Shown in pieces: positions 46,627 through 57,025 of a stretch of 64,000 nt of DNA. Numbering within the stretch: position 1 is the first letter of the stretch; each line of letters starts with the position of its first letter. The DNA is taken from positions 62,001-126,000 of the forward strand of contig NZ_CP071503.1 in assembly GCF_017354945.1 (NCBI RefSeq), written 5' to 3'. The stretch comes from Shewanella avicenniae. GTDB taxonomy: Bacteria; Pseudomonadota; Gammaproteobacteria; Enterobacterales; Shewanellaceae. The notes under the pieces are model-generated. The model was not told where the DNA came from, searched no databases, and was given only the letters and a program-made list of their open reading frames with translations. The position numbers were made by a program, and so were the translations under genes.

Positions 46627-47705
46627 TCATCGATATTCAGAAACGGCTGGGCGACACCCTGCTTGAGGTGAACTCGGCGTTGCCCACTTTTGGCGTGAGT
46701 GCCATCTTTGGGCGCTCCGGTGCGGGTAAAACCTCGTTGGTCAATATTCTCGGCGGATTAGCCATACCCGATGTTGGGCGGATCCAGCTCGGTGACCGCG
46801 TGCTGTTTGATGGCCAACGCAATATTAATTTACGGCCCGAGCAACGTGCCACCGGCTTTGTATTTCAAGATGCGCGCTTATTTCCCCATTACAGCGTTCG
46901 TGGCAACTTAAATTATGGTCGGCCACGACAGCCCAATCAGCGGCTGTTTGATACCGTCGTTGCCCTGCTGGGGTTAGACAAACTGCTCAAGCGCTATCCA
47001 GCGGCGCTATCAGGCGGCGAAAAGCAGCGGGTTGCCATTGGTCGCGCCTTGTTGACCGAGCCTGAGCTGCTATTGATGGATGAGCCGCTGGCCTCGCTTG
47101 ATCTACCGCGTAAGCAAGAGCTATTACCCTATCTGCAACGAATGGCGGCCGAACTCAAACTGCCGATTGTGTATGTCAGTCATAGCTTGGATGAAATCCT
47201 GCAGTTAGCCGACCATATGCTGGTGTTGGATAGCGGCAAAATGGTTCTCAATGGGCCGCTTGAGCAAATGTGGGACAGTCCACTGCTGCGGCCGTGGCAA
47301 ACCGCGCAGGAACAAAGCTCACTGATCTCTGCCAAAGTGATCGAAACCGTCGCAAGTTACGAGATGAGCCGTTTGGCGCTCAATCGAGAAATATCGTTAT
47401 GGGTCAATCAATTGTTGCCACAGGGCGAGTTGATCCGCGTGCGTATTCACAGTAACCAAGTGTCAGTGTGTCGTGAACGGCCACAGGCCAGCAGTATTCG
47501 TAACGTGCTGCCAGTAACGCTGCAGGGGATTGAGCCGAGCAACAGTGGCCAATATGTCAGTTTACGGCTGGATTTAGCCGGCAGTGTGCTGTGGGCCAAC
47601 ATCACTCGCTGGGCGTTAGACGAATTGCAACTCAAGGTAGGCGAACAATTTTTTGCCCAAATTAAGGGTGTCAGCCTCACTTCTGCCGACATTGCAGCGG
47701 CTTAA
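46620..47705 (+). CDS. modC: Molybdate ABC transporter ATPase ModC
   Basis: 361 residues from the ATG at 46620 (the frame extends upstream into modB). Walker A is GRSGAGKT (31-38), then signature LSGGEKQ, Walker B LLLMDEP, the H-loop SHSLDE and a C-terminal MOP-like domain. It energises molybdate import. Confidence 0.94.
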   Translation: MLIIDIQKRLGDTLLEVNSALPTFGVSAIFGRSGAGKTSLVNILGGLAIPDVGRIQLGDRVLFDGQRNINLRPEQRATGFVFQDARLFPHYSVRGNLNYGRPRQPNQRLFDTVVALLGLDKLLKRYPAALSGGEKQRVAIGRALLTEPELLLMDEPLASLDLPRKQELLPYLQRMAAELKLPIVYVSHSLDEILQLADHMLVLDSGKMVLNGPLEQMWDSPLLRPWQTAQEQSSLISAKVIETVASYEMSRLALNREISLWVNQLLPQGELIRVRIHSNQVSVCRERPQASSIRNVLPVTLQGIEPSNSGQYVSLRLDLAGSVLWANITRWALDELQLKVGEQFFAQIKGVSLTSADIAAA

Positions 47706-47880
47706 TTGTGCGCTTATTTGAGCAAACTTAACGAGTATTAAACTGCTGTTACAAAGTACAGGGTAGTTTTTTCCCCCCGTTACAGCTAAATTTGCCATTC
47801 TCGACATTAATTTGCTTGGTATGATGCCAAAATAGAGCTGTTAACCTATTGAAACAGCCACGGGCTTGAAGGAAATCTCC

Positions 47881-48606
47881 ATGGGACAAGAAACCTCAAA
47901 AATTCTGGTAGTTGATGATGATATGCGACTGCGGGCATTGTTGGAGCGTTACCTGATGGAGCAAGGCTTTCAGGTGCGGACGGCAGCCAATGCTGAGCAG
48001 ATGGATCGTTTGCTAGAGCGTGAAAATTTCCACCTGTTAGTGCTGGATTTGATGCTGCCCGGTGAAGATGGTTTGTCTATCTGTCGGCGCATGCGTCAGC
48101 AAGGTAGCACCTTACCGATTGTGATGCTCACCGCCAAAGGTGATGAAGTGGATCGGATTATCGGCCTTGAACTCGGCGCGGATGACTACCTGCCCAAACC
48201 GTTTAATCCGCGTGAATTGCTCGCCCGTATTAAAGCGGTGATGCGTCGTCAAACCCAAGAGATCCCCGGTGCGCCATCGCAGCAAGAGGAGCTGGTTGCC
48301 TTTGGTGAATTCAGCCTCAACTTAGCCACCCGCGAAATGTATCACCACGATGAAGCTATTGCGCTGACCAGCGGTGAGTTTGCGGTATTGAAAGTGCTGG
48401 TGACCCATCCACGTGAACCGTTATCACGCGATAAATTGATGAACCTCGCCCGTGGCCGCGATTATTCGGCGCTGGAACGTTCTATCGATGTACAAGTGTC
48501 GCGCCTGCGCCGCTTAATTGAAAAAGACCCTGCCAACCCACGTTATATTCAAACCGTGTGGGGCTTGGGCTATGTGTTCGTTCCTGACGGCGCCGCCAGA
48601 AAATGA
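47881..48606 (+). CDS. ompR: Osmoregulatory response regulator OmpR
   Basis: 241 residues from the ATG at 47881. The receiver domain has Asp12-Asp13 and the phospho-acceptor Asp56 ([12 protein letters not shown]). The C-terminal winged helix includes [20 protein letters not shown] and ends [12 protein letters not shown]. It pairs with EnvZ, whose start overlaps its stop by 4 bases. Confidence 0.96.
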   Translation: MGQETSKILVVDDDMRLRALLERYLMEQGFQVRTAANAEQMDRLLERENFHLLVLDLMLPGEDGLSICRRMRQQGSTLPIVMLTAKGDEVDRIIGLELGADDYLPKPFNPRELLARIKAVMRRQTQEIPGAPSQQEELVAFGEFSLNLATREMYHHDEAIALTSGEFAVLKVLVTHPREPLSRDKLMNLARGRDYSALERSIDVQVSRLRRLIEKDPANPRYIQTVWGLGYVFVPDGAARK

Positions 48607-49922
48607 AGCGCCGCTGGTGGCGCTACCTGCTTCCTCGTAGCGCCTTTAGCCAAACCGTTACCCTGATCGCCTGCTTATTGATGATCAACCAGCTGGTGTC
48701 CTACCTAACGGTCACCATCTACTTTATCAAACCCAGCTACCAACAGATTAACCAGCTGATCGCGCGGCAAATTAACTTGCTGTTTGCTGATGGCATCGAC
48801 ATCGGCCGCGAACATTTCACCGTGGTGGACGCGCTAAACGCCAAAGTACACGGCGGCGAAATGCAGATCTTCAACCAAAAACAAGCCCGTGAAGCAGGCA
48901 TTGAAGATTCCACTTATTACGGCTTTTTATCGTCGCAGATGTCGCAATACTTGCAAGGCGATGCCGAAGTGCGTATTTCCCAGCACCAAGGGCTGCAGGT
49001 GTGGATCAAGCCACCGCAAGCACCGTCCGTGTGGATTCGAGTGCCGCTTGATGGCTGGAATGAAAACGCTTTATCGCCACTTAACCTGTATTTGATGGTT
49101 ATTGGTGCGCTCAGTGTCGCCGGTGGCTGGTGGTTCGCGCGGCAGCAAAACCGGCCGTTGCGACGGTTGCGTGATGCTGCGCAGGATGTGTCCCGTGGTG
49201 ATTACCCCGAGCCATTGCCGTTGGTCGGATCGTCAGAAATTATCGAAGTAACCAATACCTTCAATAAGATGGCGGTCAGCATGAAACAGCTTGAGCAAGA
49301 TCGGGCGCTATTGATGGCGGGGATTTCCCACGACTTGCGTACACCGTTGACCCGTATTCGGCTGGCCTCAGAAATGATGAGCGCGCAAGACAGCTACCTG
49401 CAAGAAGGCATCATCAAAGACATTGAAGATATGGATGCCATCATCAATCAGTTCATTGCCTATATTCGTCACGACCAACAACATGATCGGGCCGCGGTCG
49501 AGCTCAATCAGTTGATCACCGAAGTGGCGCAACTGGAAAATCGTATCGATATTCAACTGAAGCTGGGGCAATGTCGCCCGGTCAACGCCAGCAGTGTGGC
49601 GGTGAAACGGGTACTGGGCAATCTGGTGGAAAACGCGCTGCGTTATGGCGATGGATGGATTCAGATCAGCAGCGGCAATGAGGATGATGGCGCCTATTTC
49701 GTGGTTGAAGACAATGGTCCGGGGATTGCGGCCGATCAAGTCGAGAAACTGTTCCAGCCGTTTACCCAAGGTGATACTGCACGCGGCAGTGTCGGCTCAG
49801 GGCTTGGCTTGGCAATTATCAAACGGATTGTCGAGCGTCATCACGGTCAGGTCAGCCTCAGCAACAGGCCAGCAGGTGGCCTGCGTGCTAAGGTGTGGTT
49901 GCCACAGTGGCAGGATGCCTAA
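48603..49922 (+). CDS. envZ: Sensor histidine kinase EnvZ
   Basis: 439-residue inner-membrane kinase. TM1 is near 15-38, a periplasmic domain follows to about 155, and TM2 is near 160-180. Then come HAMP, the H box [21 protein letters not shown] box [10 protein letters not shown] and G boxes EDNGPGIA / GSGLGLAI. It phosphorylates OmpR. Confidence 0.95.
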   Translation: MKRRWWRYLLPRSAFSQTVTLIACLLMINQLVSYLTVTIYFIKPSYQQINQLIARQINLLFADGIDIGREHFTVVDALNAKVHGGEMQIFNQKQAREAGIEDSTYYGFLSSQMSQYLQGDAEVRISQHQGLQVWIKPPQAPSVWIRVPLDGWNENALSPLNLYLMVIGALSVAGGWWFARQQNRPLRRLRDAAQDVSRGDYPEPLPLVGSSEIIEVTNTFNKMAVSMKQLEQDRALLMAGISHDLRTPLTRIRLASEMMSAQDSYLQEGIIKDIEDMDAIINQFIAYIRHDQQHDRAAVELNQLITEVAQLENRIDIQLKLGQCRPVNASSVAVKRVLGNLVENALRYGDGWIQISSGNEDDGAYFVVEDNGPGIAADQVEKLFQPFTQGDTARGSVGSGLGLAIIKRIVERHHGQVSLSNRPAGGLRAKVWLPQWQDA

Positions 49923-49976
49923 CCGCAGCGCTAGTCCTCTGAAATTTTACCAGTGCGCTGAGAGGAAAACTTCAGC

Positions 49977-50450
49977 TTACAACGCGGCCAACATGGTATG
50001 GGCGTCACTCACTTCAAAGGCTTTCGGCGCTTCCAGATTGAGAATTTTCAGCACGCCATCGTCAATCAACATCGAATAACGGCGTGAGCGCAGCCCACCA
50101 AAACTGCCGGTGTCAAAGTCTAACCCAATCGCTTTAGCAAACGCGCCGCTGCCATCGGCCAGCATCATAATTTCACTGGCGTTTTGCTGCTCGCCCCAAG
50201 CTTTCATCACAAACGCATCGTTGACCGACACACAGGCAATCAAATCAATGCCTTTGGCTTTGATCTCATCCGCTAAGGCAACAAAACCGGGCAGATGGGC
50301 GTTAGAGCAGGTTGGGGTAAAGGCACCGGGCACGGCAAACAGTACCACTTTTTTCTGGGCAAAAAGCTCACGGATTTGATGGTCGACGACACCATCAGCC
50401 GTCAATTCGCTCAACATCGCATCGGGAAGTCGTTGTCCTACAGCAATCAT
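49977..50450 (-). CDS. Peroxiredoxin (Prx5-type)
   Basis: 157 residues. The peroxidatic Cys48 lies in PGAFTPTCSNAHLPGF, and a second Cys73 in IACVSVNDAFVMKAW fits an atypical Prx5. It reduces peroxides using glutaredoxin or thioredoxin. It is convergent with envZ and 24 bases before a DUF2937 gene on the same strand. Confidence 0.93.
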   Translation of the reverse strand: MIAVGQRLPDAMLSELTADGVVDHQIRELFAQKKVVLFAVPGAFTPTCSNAHLPGFVALADEIKAKGIDLIACVSVNDAFVMKAWGEQQNASEIMMLADGSGAFAKAIGLDFDTGSFGGLRSRRYSMLIDDGVLKILNLEAPKAFEVSDAHTMLAAL

Positions 50451-50474
50451 AAAAAACTCCGTGTCAGAAGGGTG

Positions 50475-51026
50475 TTAAGGGGAAGGGCTGCGTCGATAAA
50501 CTCGCGCTACCCCTTTGATAGTGCACCAGAAACAAGCACTCAACAAGGCTTCAATGAACATCGCTGTGAGCAAACCAGCCAACAAGCCAAAGGCGATTGC
50601 CTCCGGTTTCAACAAGAGTTGATAGCTAAAGTGTTGCCAAACTTCGGCGCGAATATCAGGCAGTGGGTTCAGCAGTAGCTCGCGGTAAGGATGCCAATAC
50701 GCGCCCTCAAAACCTTGTACCGCTCGAGACAGTTGCAGTTGGCGCTGGGCGATTGCACCAATATTGCTGCCGCCAGCGCTAAACACTGGGTCATTGCTAT
50801 TGCCATAGTGGCTAATGAGTTGCTCAAGATTGCCATTAAAGTAGCGGTCAGCATCGCGTTGAAAGCCCGCCAACTGTTGGCTAACTTCGGCCAGATGCGC
50901 CTGCACGCTCTTTTGGTATTGATCGACAAAGCCCGGCACCTGAATACCCGCCAGTACTCCTAAGCCAAACAGCAACAAACGCAGATAGTCGCGTAGCAAC
51001 TTAATCAACGCGGTGAACATAGGCAA
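50475..51026 (-). CDS. DUF2937 membrane protein
   Basis: 183 residues with an N-terminal membrane helix (LLLFGLGVLAGIQVPGFV), a periplasmic helical region and a C-terminal hydrophobic segment (AFGLLAGLLTAMFIEALL). It matches the pattern of the uncharacterised DUF2937 family. Function is unknown. Confidence 0.75.
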   Translation of the reverse strand: MPMFTALIKLLRDYLRLLLFGLGVLAGIQVPGFVDQYQKSVQAHLAEVSQQLAGFQRDADRYFNGNLEQLISHYGNSNDPVFSAGGSNIGAIAQRQLQLSRAVQGFEGAYWHPYRELLLNPLPDIRAEVWQHFSYQLLLKPEAIAFGLLAGLLTAMFIEALLSACFWCTIKGVARVYRRSPSP

Positions 51027-51231
51027 CTTCCTCCACTGCTCTAGGCATTATTCGCTAGCGGATTCACATGCTGCGGTTACGAATGCCACGAGAACTCAAT
51101 AATAACAGTTCATTGATGAACCGAATCTGTCTAGGTGTGCCTCTATGCTGAGATGGCGTATCAGTAATGTTTACAGATACGAGTGATGCTGAAAAAGGCA
51201 AATATCGTTTAGCGCATGTTTCAAGATTATT

Positions 51232-52749
51232 TTAGCCAAGCATTGCTTGTAATTTTTCCATGCTCATCGGCCGTCCAAACATATAACCTTGTCCGTATGC
51301 TACCCCGAGCTCAACTAAGGCTTTATGTTGTTCAGTATTTTCAATGCCTTCTGCAACAACATTGGCGTTCACTTGCTTGGCAATATCCAAAATGTGAGGG
51401 ATCAACGTAGAACGTATCGAGCCGTCTTCCATTTCGTTGATAAAAGATCGGTCAATTTTTAGGGTATGGCAGTGGTATTTCTTCAATTGTCGAAGATTTG
51501 AGTAACCCGTACCAAAGTCATCGATAGCAATCTGTAACCCATGACCAATGAGTTCATGCAGAACATGGACACTGTTTTTGCTCATCAGCTGTTCACTTTC
51601 GACTATCTCCACCACAAATTGAAATTTGACATGTTTTAATGTTTGGCTTTTGATTATCTCTAAAATTTCACCAGAATCAATATCTTGAGGAAAGAAGTTG
51701 ATATTGATTTTGAATTTCTCGCCGTTGTTATTGAGCGCCTTAATCTCCTCAAGGCAACGTCCAATAATCAAGGTGGTAAATGCCCAGGTTTTTTTATTTC
51801 TTACGATGGTGGGAAGAAATTGATCCGGATAAATATCACCATCTTTATCTCGAAACCGTGCCAGCACTTCGCATCCAATCACGCGTTCGCTGCTTAACTC
51901 GATAATGGGTTGGTACAGACAAAAAAAGGCGCCATTGGTGAAACCCCGCATAATCCTTGCGCTATCGGAATGATAACGATCCCTAAACTCTGTCAGCAGA
52001 ATGACGGAAATAATGAACACTAAAAAAGCGATGCCGATACAACTCACCAACGACGAATGATATTGCTTATAAAAAAATGTATGCGTGGCGGCAACAGCAA
52101 CACAGTAAGGCACTTTATCGCTGCATAACGATGTGTGGAACGGCAGCTGTCGACTCAGGTTGGCGCGATAGACCCCTTCCGTCCCTGTGACATGTTTATA
52201 TTGGCCATTATGGAAAAAGACCAATTCCCACTCGGTATCAATTTTTATTAGATTGCCAATAAATTCTCGCGGAAAAATTGCGCTGTAACTGCCTGAACGC
52301 ACGACAATGCCTTTTAGCGTATCCTCAAATAAGCTGAGCGGTCGATCGATCCAAACCGCTGCCTTTAATGGCCCAATAAAGTCTGGCGCAGTTTCAACTA
52401 CGGGGGGCGTTAATTCACCAAGTCCCGTCGTACATTTAAGAAGATTGCCTTCGCTATAACCGATCTCCTTCACCCGTTTGAGTAAAAATAATTTTTTACG
52501 CAGATAGGTGAGTGCTTCATTATCACAGCCTTTGAGCGGCTGATTATTTAGCAGCGCCAGCGTAGAAATGACTTCGTCGCTCAGCGTTTGGATTTCAGTA
52601 AGCGCCGATTCGCTTTCTCGATGTAGTAACTGCTTGAACTCATTGACGTAAAATAGGTATCCGAGCCAATAGACCAGTAACGCAGCAACTGCACTTACGC
52701 CAAAAATTGCCAGCCTATTCAATGCGTTACGAAGATCGATTTTCATCAA
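51232..52749 (-). CDS. CSS-type EAL cyclic-di-GMP phosphodiesterase
   Basis: 505 residues: TM1 (about 14-32), a periplasmic redox-sensor-like domain with cysteines (GCDNEAL, LLKCTTG), TM2 (about 240-262) and a C-terminal EAL domain. The signature reads EVLARF with the catalytic Glu kept, and IDDFGTGYSN and AEGIENTEQ are present. Resembles PdeC-type enzymes regulated by periplasmic disulfide state. It stands alone, with a 205-base gap before the DUF2937 gene. Confidence 0.88.
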   Translation of the reverse strand: MMKIDLRNALNRLAIFGVSAVAALLVYWLGYLFYVNEFKQLLHRESESALTEIQTLSDEVISTLALLNNQPLKGCDNEALTYLRKKLFLLKRVKEIGYSEGNLLKCTTGLGELTPPVVETAPDFIGPLKAAVWIDRPLSLFEDTLKGIVVRSGSYSAIFPREFIGNLIKIDTEWELVFFHNGQYKHVTGTEGVYRANLSRQLPFHTSLCSDKVPYCVAVAATHTFFYKQYHSSLVSCIGIAFLVFIISVILLTEFRDRYHSDSARIMRGFTNGAFFCLYQPIIELSSERVIGCEVLARFRDKDGDIYPDQFLPTIVRNKKTWAFTTLIIGRCLEEIKALNNNGEKFKININFFPQDIDSGEILEIIKSQTLKHVKFQFVVEIVESEQLMSKNSVHVLHELIGHGLQIAIDDFGTGYSNLRQLKKYHCHTLKIDRSFINEMEDGSIRSTLIPHILDIAKQVNANVVAEGIENTEQHKALVELGVAYGQGYMFGRPMSMEKLQAMLG

Positions 52750-52990
52750 AGCTAACCTCGAAAAATTAATCGCAATAGTTTAATGAGAGCAAGGTTGGCG
52801 TCTGGCATAAGGATACATAAAACCTTGCGCAGACACTGTTTCTCCGTTACTCGTTTTACAGGAGCCTTATCAACGAATGTCGCTCCACGCCTCTGCTGTG
52901 ATGCATCTTGTGGTTATTTAACGGCTTTTTTAGCATCAGAGGCTTTTCTTTAAGCATATTGCATCCCCGATTGGCTTTTGAAGTTACCCG

Positions 52991-54613
52991 TTACACCTTA
53001 AATACCTTAACCAGTTCGCTGAGATGTTGAGCGAGCTCGGCGGTTTTTTCACTAGAAATTCGTGTTTCACGCGCACTTGCAGAGGTAAATTCAGACAGGT
53101 GCTTAATGTTAACTAAGTTGCTGTCTACTTCTCGCGCAACGGCCGCTTGTTCTTCAGCAGCATTCGCTATCGTCAGATTTTGAACACTGATGTTGCTAAT
53201 GGCGGCGGTGATCTCTTCAATAGCGGCGCCTGATTGCTGTGCTTTTTGTAATGTGTCAGTTGCGCGCAAACTACTTTGCTCCATCGACGATACGGTTCTC
53301 ACAGTTTCTGCCTCAACCGCTTTAATGGTGTCACCGATTTGCTTGGTTGACTCTTGGGTTCGATGAGCAAGCGCGCGTACTTCATCTGCGACGACCGCAA
53401 AGCCACGACCTGTATCACCTGCTCGCGCTGCTTCAATCGCAGCGTTAAGGGCAAGTAAGTTAGTTTGCTCTGCAATGCCACGGATCACTTCCATTACCGA
53501 ACCAATGTTAGCGATTTGATTCGATAAACTTAAAATGTACGCTTTTGATTGTTGTAGTTCACTTTCGAGCTGTTGAATAGCATCAACAGTTGACTCAACT
53601 TGCTGCTGCCCTTGAGTCGCACTTGCATCAACTAACGTTGAGTTGGCTGAGGTTGCTGCAGCGCTACGCGCCACTTCTTCAATGGCCACTGTCATCTCGG
53701 TAACCGCGGTGACTGCCATATCAAGTTCTGCATTTTGTTTTTCAATGGTTTGGACGGATGTTTCTGTAATGGTATGCAATTCGTTGGATGTGGACATCAG
53801 CTTTGAAGCGGAATGATGGATCTCCTCTATCGTAGTGCGCAGTTGAGTGCGCATTTTGGCCATTGCTCGTATCACTTCTCCCATTTCATCCGGTTCGGCG
53901 TCGTCAAACTGGTTGCGCAGTTCGCCTGCAGCAATTTGGTGGCTGGCATTTAATGCCAGTTTCATTGGTTGTACCAAGCTGGCGGTAAAAAATATTGCCA
54001 GAATCACGCCTAACACGCTTGCGACCACAATTGAAATAATGATCGACATTTCAGCATTGCTGAGGCTTGTAAAGGCTAAATTTGACTGTTTTTTCCCGGT
54101 ATCGCGCTGATACTGTGCTAACGCCGATAATGCATCAGTGACTTTTTCAGCAAGCGGATTTAGTTGTGCATGTTGTAAGGCTTTTGCCCCGTTAATATCG
54201 TCAGCAGCGATCTGATTGAGCACCTGCGTCAGCACTAAATCATAGGCCGCTTTTGCATCTAGTACTTGCTCAAATGCGGCGCGACCTGCTGTGGTTTTGT
54301 GAAATACTTCGGCCTGACTCGATGATTCCTCATAGGCCTGACTTGAGGATTTAATAAGCTGCTGGTATTTCAACCGTTCGGCCATTGAATCTGCATCAAG
54401 GGCATTGGTGGTCGATATTCGGACTAAGAGGAGATTGCGGTTCATTTCGCCGACGAGCAATGCCGCCGGTAGTCTACGTTCAGCGAGATTATCGATGTTC
54501 GTTTTGATTTCAAACATGTGATAAATCGCTGACAAACCCACTACTACGCTTAACAAAACTAAAATGCTGAATCCTAAAAATAGGCGTTTGCCAATCTTGA
54601 TGCGTCTTAACAT
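52991..54613 (-). CDS. Methyl-accepting chemotaxis protein
   Basis: 540-residue receptor with TM1 near 10-31, a four-helix-bundle periplasmic sensor, TM2 near 189-211, HAMP and a signalling domain with tip [20 protein letters not shown]. No C-terminal pentapeptide is seen. The ligand is unknown. It sits beside an EAL protein, echoing the chemoreceptor/EAL pair on the island. Confidence 0.93.
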   Translation of the reverse strand: MLRRIKIGKRLFLGFSILVLLSVVVGLSAIYHMFEIKTNIDNLAERRLPAALLVGEMNRNLLLVRISTTNALDADSMAERLKYQQLIKSSSQAYEESSSQAEVFHKTTAGRAAFEQVLDAKAAYDLVLTQVLNQIAADDINGAKALQHAQLNPLAEKVTDALSALAQYQRDTGKKQSNLAFTSLSNAEMSIIISIVVASVLGVILAIFFTASLVQPMKLALNASHQIAAGELRNQFDDAEPDEMGEVIRAMAKMRTQLRTTIEEIHHSASKLMSTSNELHTITETSVQTIEKQNAELDMAVTAVTEMTVAIEEVARSAAATSANSTLVDASATQGQQQVESTVDAIQQLESELQQSKAYILSLSNQIANIGSVMEVIRGIAEQTNLLALNAAIEAARAGDTGRGFAVVADEVRALAHRTQESTKQIGDTIKAVEAETVRTVSSMEQSSLRATDTLQKAQQSGAAIEEITAAISNISVQNLTIANAAEEQAAVAREVDSNLVNIKHLSEFTSASARETRISSEKTAELAQHLSELVKVFKV

Positions 54614-55260
54614 CGCTGACTCCTTAATGGATCAGAAAGGATTGTGATGGTCTCAACATTCGAAACGGATAATGTCATTAGGCGCAGAAATATGGCTAAA
54701 CCTAGATGCTAGCGCCTGTAGATTAATCATGTGCTTAAACGGCAATATAGCAACTAAGTGCGAGACTTTTTTTAAGATAAATTGTTTAAAATCAATAAGC
54801 GTGGCCAACTGCCAACCTAGATAATTGGAATATAGCAATATCAGTTGCATGTCGATGCTAGTTTCCTGCATGCACCGTTAGCTAAGGTTCTAAGCGGTAG
54901 AAAGCGCGTGTTAAGTGGGTCGTGAAATCTATTTGTAGGCGCTACGATATTTTCACCGGTAATAGTGTTGTAGTCTGCGGAAGCTGCTGCTCACAAAATG
55001 TGAATATCACCGCACGATAATTCATGGTTGCGATCGATATTTCGAAGTGTGGGGTGATCTATCGTGGCATGAGTCGGCGATATTTCTGTTGCTATACGAT
55101 AAAAGTACGATGCGCAAACTTAAAAACGTAGATAAACACCGTGATGTCTGTATGAGATATTTGAAAGGCTTAGAGGTTAAAGGGAGCTGTAGATTCCGCG
55201 CTGTTTTACTCACTCAGTTGATAATGCCTCATCAGCGGCTAAATCGGGGTGTTGCAGCCG
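54614..55260. other. Noncoding stretch at the start of the second accessory region
   Basis: 647 bases without a supported gene. A 72-codon minus-strand frame (54653-54871) lacks a convincing ribosome site and recognisable sequence. Short frames at 55022-55213 look random. The core-to-accessory transition probably lies here. Confidence 0.4.
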
Positions 55261-55416
55261 CAAGCTTATGGTTGTTTTATGTCAGCTTATGGTTATATCG
55301 ACAAAAGCGGGTGTCGCTGAAACCATAAACTGTCATACCCCTATAATACATATCAATAAGTTACTAAATCACTTAAACCATAAGCTGACATAAAATGTAA
55401 CCATAAGATGACATAA
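55261..55416. repeat. MITE-like element with TGTCA-N-TTATGGTT ends
   Basis: The left arm 55265-55293 (CTTATGGTTG then TTTTATGTCAGCTTATGG) is repeated inverted at 55377-55407, differing by two extra bases. Within it the 16-mer ACCATAAgcTGACATA occurs reversed at 55278 and forward at 55322, 55377 and 55400. Total span is about 155 bp. Head-to-tail protein-binding-like sites at both ends suggest a small nonautonomous transposon or a regulatory iteron cluster. The 55417-55520 stretch to its right shows nothing recognisable. Confidence 0.6.
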
Positions 55417-55520
55417 TTATTTGTTAGATAATGAGCTAATATGTATTAAGAAAGAAAACTACAAGCTAAATACATCTCGCGTCCAATATGAAAATACCAG
55501 CTGTTAGGTGATGCTTATGT

Positions 55521-55708
55521 TTAGTTTTTTTCGTGATTCATGAGATAGCTGAGATGACGAGTTTCGTTGGCATAGCTTCTTGCTCGGTCGATATCTTCCT
55601 TCATCTCTTCGATTGCTTGCTGGGCGGTATGTTCAGTGAAGACTCTTTCTACATTTCGGGCAACTAAAAACAGACTCCATACTGCAATAAGAACAAGATC
55701 TTGAAAAG
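55521..55708 (-). pseudogene. 3' remnant of a membrane-protein gene cut by the IS
   Basis: The open minus-strand frame encodes TFQDLVLIAVWSLFLVARNV, then EEMKEDIDRARSYANETRHL and ends NHEKN-stop. A single membrane helix followed by a charged tail is visible. It has no start: its 5' side is the left end of the IS2-group element, and the missing part is not on the other side. Confidence 0.75.
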
Positions 55709-55736
55709 TGTAGTTGCCCCCACTAAAACGGACAGT

Positions 55737-56552
55737 TTAACTCGCCACTTTGAGAGCTCGATACTCTCTAGGTGACATCATTTTCAATCCACTGTGTGGG
55801 TGGTAATTGTTGTAATCGTCAAACCATTCAGCGAGCTTTGCAAGCACCGTGGCTGCGTCTGGACGGTCATTCAGGTATACATAATCTCGTTTAAACGTCT
55901 TCACGAAAGCTTCTGCCATGCCATTGCTTTGCGGGCTTCTAACTGGCGTCGTGCACACCTTAAAACCGAGTGACTTCGCGAACTGCCGTGTTTCTTCGGC
56001 GATATAACAACTGCCATTATCGGTTAACCATTCCACGGTATGTGGCAACTCTCGGACATCTCCGAAGCGCTGTTCCATGCTTTCAACCAAAATGTCTTGA
56101 ACCATGTCAGCGCGGATACCCGTCGTTGTGGCTACATAACTCATAATTTCACGATCACAGCAATCTAAGCTAAATGCCACGCGCACTTTTTCTTTGTTCC
56201 AGCACGTTATTTCAAAGCCGTCTGAGCACCAGCGAGTGTTTGGGTGCAACGTAATAACCTGACCGTCATGAGCGCGGTGCTCACTTACACGACCGGTATG
56301 TTTGCGTAACAGCAAGTTGTTTTGTTGCATCAGGCGATAGACGCGTTTGGGATTCACTCGTGTAATTACATGCTGCTCTGCTTTCAACTGGCGATTTAAA
56401 TGCGCAGTAATCCGGCGATAGCCGTTGCTTCCACGCTCCTCGCAGAGGTCGATTATTAACGGCAATAACAGCGCATCATCAGCCTTGTTGTAGCGTACTG
56501 AGCGGCCTTCTCGGCGCACGGACAAACGTTGGTATAAGTTCGAACGCGACAC
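55737..56552 (-). CDS. IS2-group transposase orfB (DDE integrase)
   Basis: 271 residues from an internal ATG; the frame continues upstream (VLRVAAALGVSRSNLYQ) into the orfA end, as expected for frameshift expression. The catalytic core is RWCSDGFEIT (D), EWLTDNGSCYIAEE (D) and GMAEAFVKTFKRDY (E). The C-terminal NYHPHSGLKMMSPREY is typical. It looks intact. Confidence 0.9.
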   Translation of the reverse strand: MSRSNLYQRLSVRREGRSVRYNKADDALLLPLIIDLCEERGSNGYRRITAHLNRQLKAEQHVITRVNPKRVYRLMQQNNLLLRKHTGRVSEHRAHDGQVITLHPNTRWCSDGFEITCWNKEKVRVAFSLDCCDREIMSYVATTTGIRADMVQDILVESMEQRFGDVRELPHTVEWLTDNGSCYIAEETRQFAKSLGFKVCTTPVRSPQSNGMAEAFVKTFKRDYVYLNDRPDAATVLAKLAEWFDDYNNYHPHSGLKMMSPREYRALKVAS

Positions 56553-56566
56553 GCCAAGAGCCGCAG

Positions 56567-56959
56567 CTACTCGGAGGACAGGGAATCGTCCGGTGGTAGC
56601 AATGGCATGCGCGATATCAACTTTTTTGACTGAGCTATCTCCAGCGCCTCTTTTAGAATTTCGGTTTCCATCGTTTTACGGCCGAGCAACTGCTCAAGCT
56701 GTTTCACTTTCTTTTGAAGCGCCTTATGGTCTGCAGCACTGACGACTTCGTCACCAGACTGGATAGCAGACATACCACCATCTTGCATGAGCTTTTTCCA
56801 CTTAAACAATAGACTCGGGGTTATGCCGTTTTGCCTGGCAACCAGCGAAACCGAATAGCCCGGCTGCATAGTCATGGCAACGAACTTTGCTTTTTCTTGC
56901 GGAGTATAACGACGGCGACGTTGTTCGCCAGTAATAATTTCAATACGTTCCATAGACAC
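56567..56959 (-). CDS. IS2-group transposase orfA
   Basis: 130 residues resembling InsC of IS2: a helix-turn-helix (RRRYTPQEKAKFVAMTMQ, SVSLVARQNGITPSLLFKW) followed by a coiled coil (ALQKKVKQLEQLLGRKTMET). It is expressed alone or fused to orfB. Confidence 0.9.
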   Translation of the reverse strand: MSMERIEIITGEQRRRRYTPQEKAKFVAMTMQPGYSVSLVARQNGITPSLLFKWKKLMQDGGMSAIQSGDEVVSAADHKALQKKVKQLEQLLGRKTMETEILKEALEIAQSKKLISRMPLLPPDDSLSSE

Positions 56960-57025
56960 TCCTTAAAGATAGGTCTAAGCCTATCGCTTAACTAATGAGT
57001 GTCCGTTTTAATCGGGGGCTATTAC

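Noticed and set aside
54653..54871. 72-codon minus-strand open frame
   Set aside because: Weak ribosome site, no recognisable domain, and located in an otherwise noncoding AT-rich gap.
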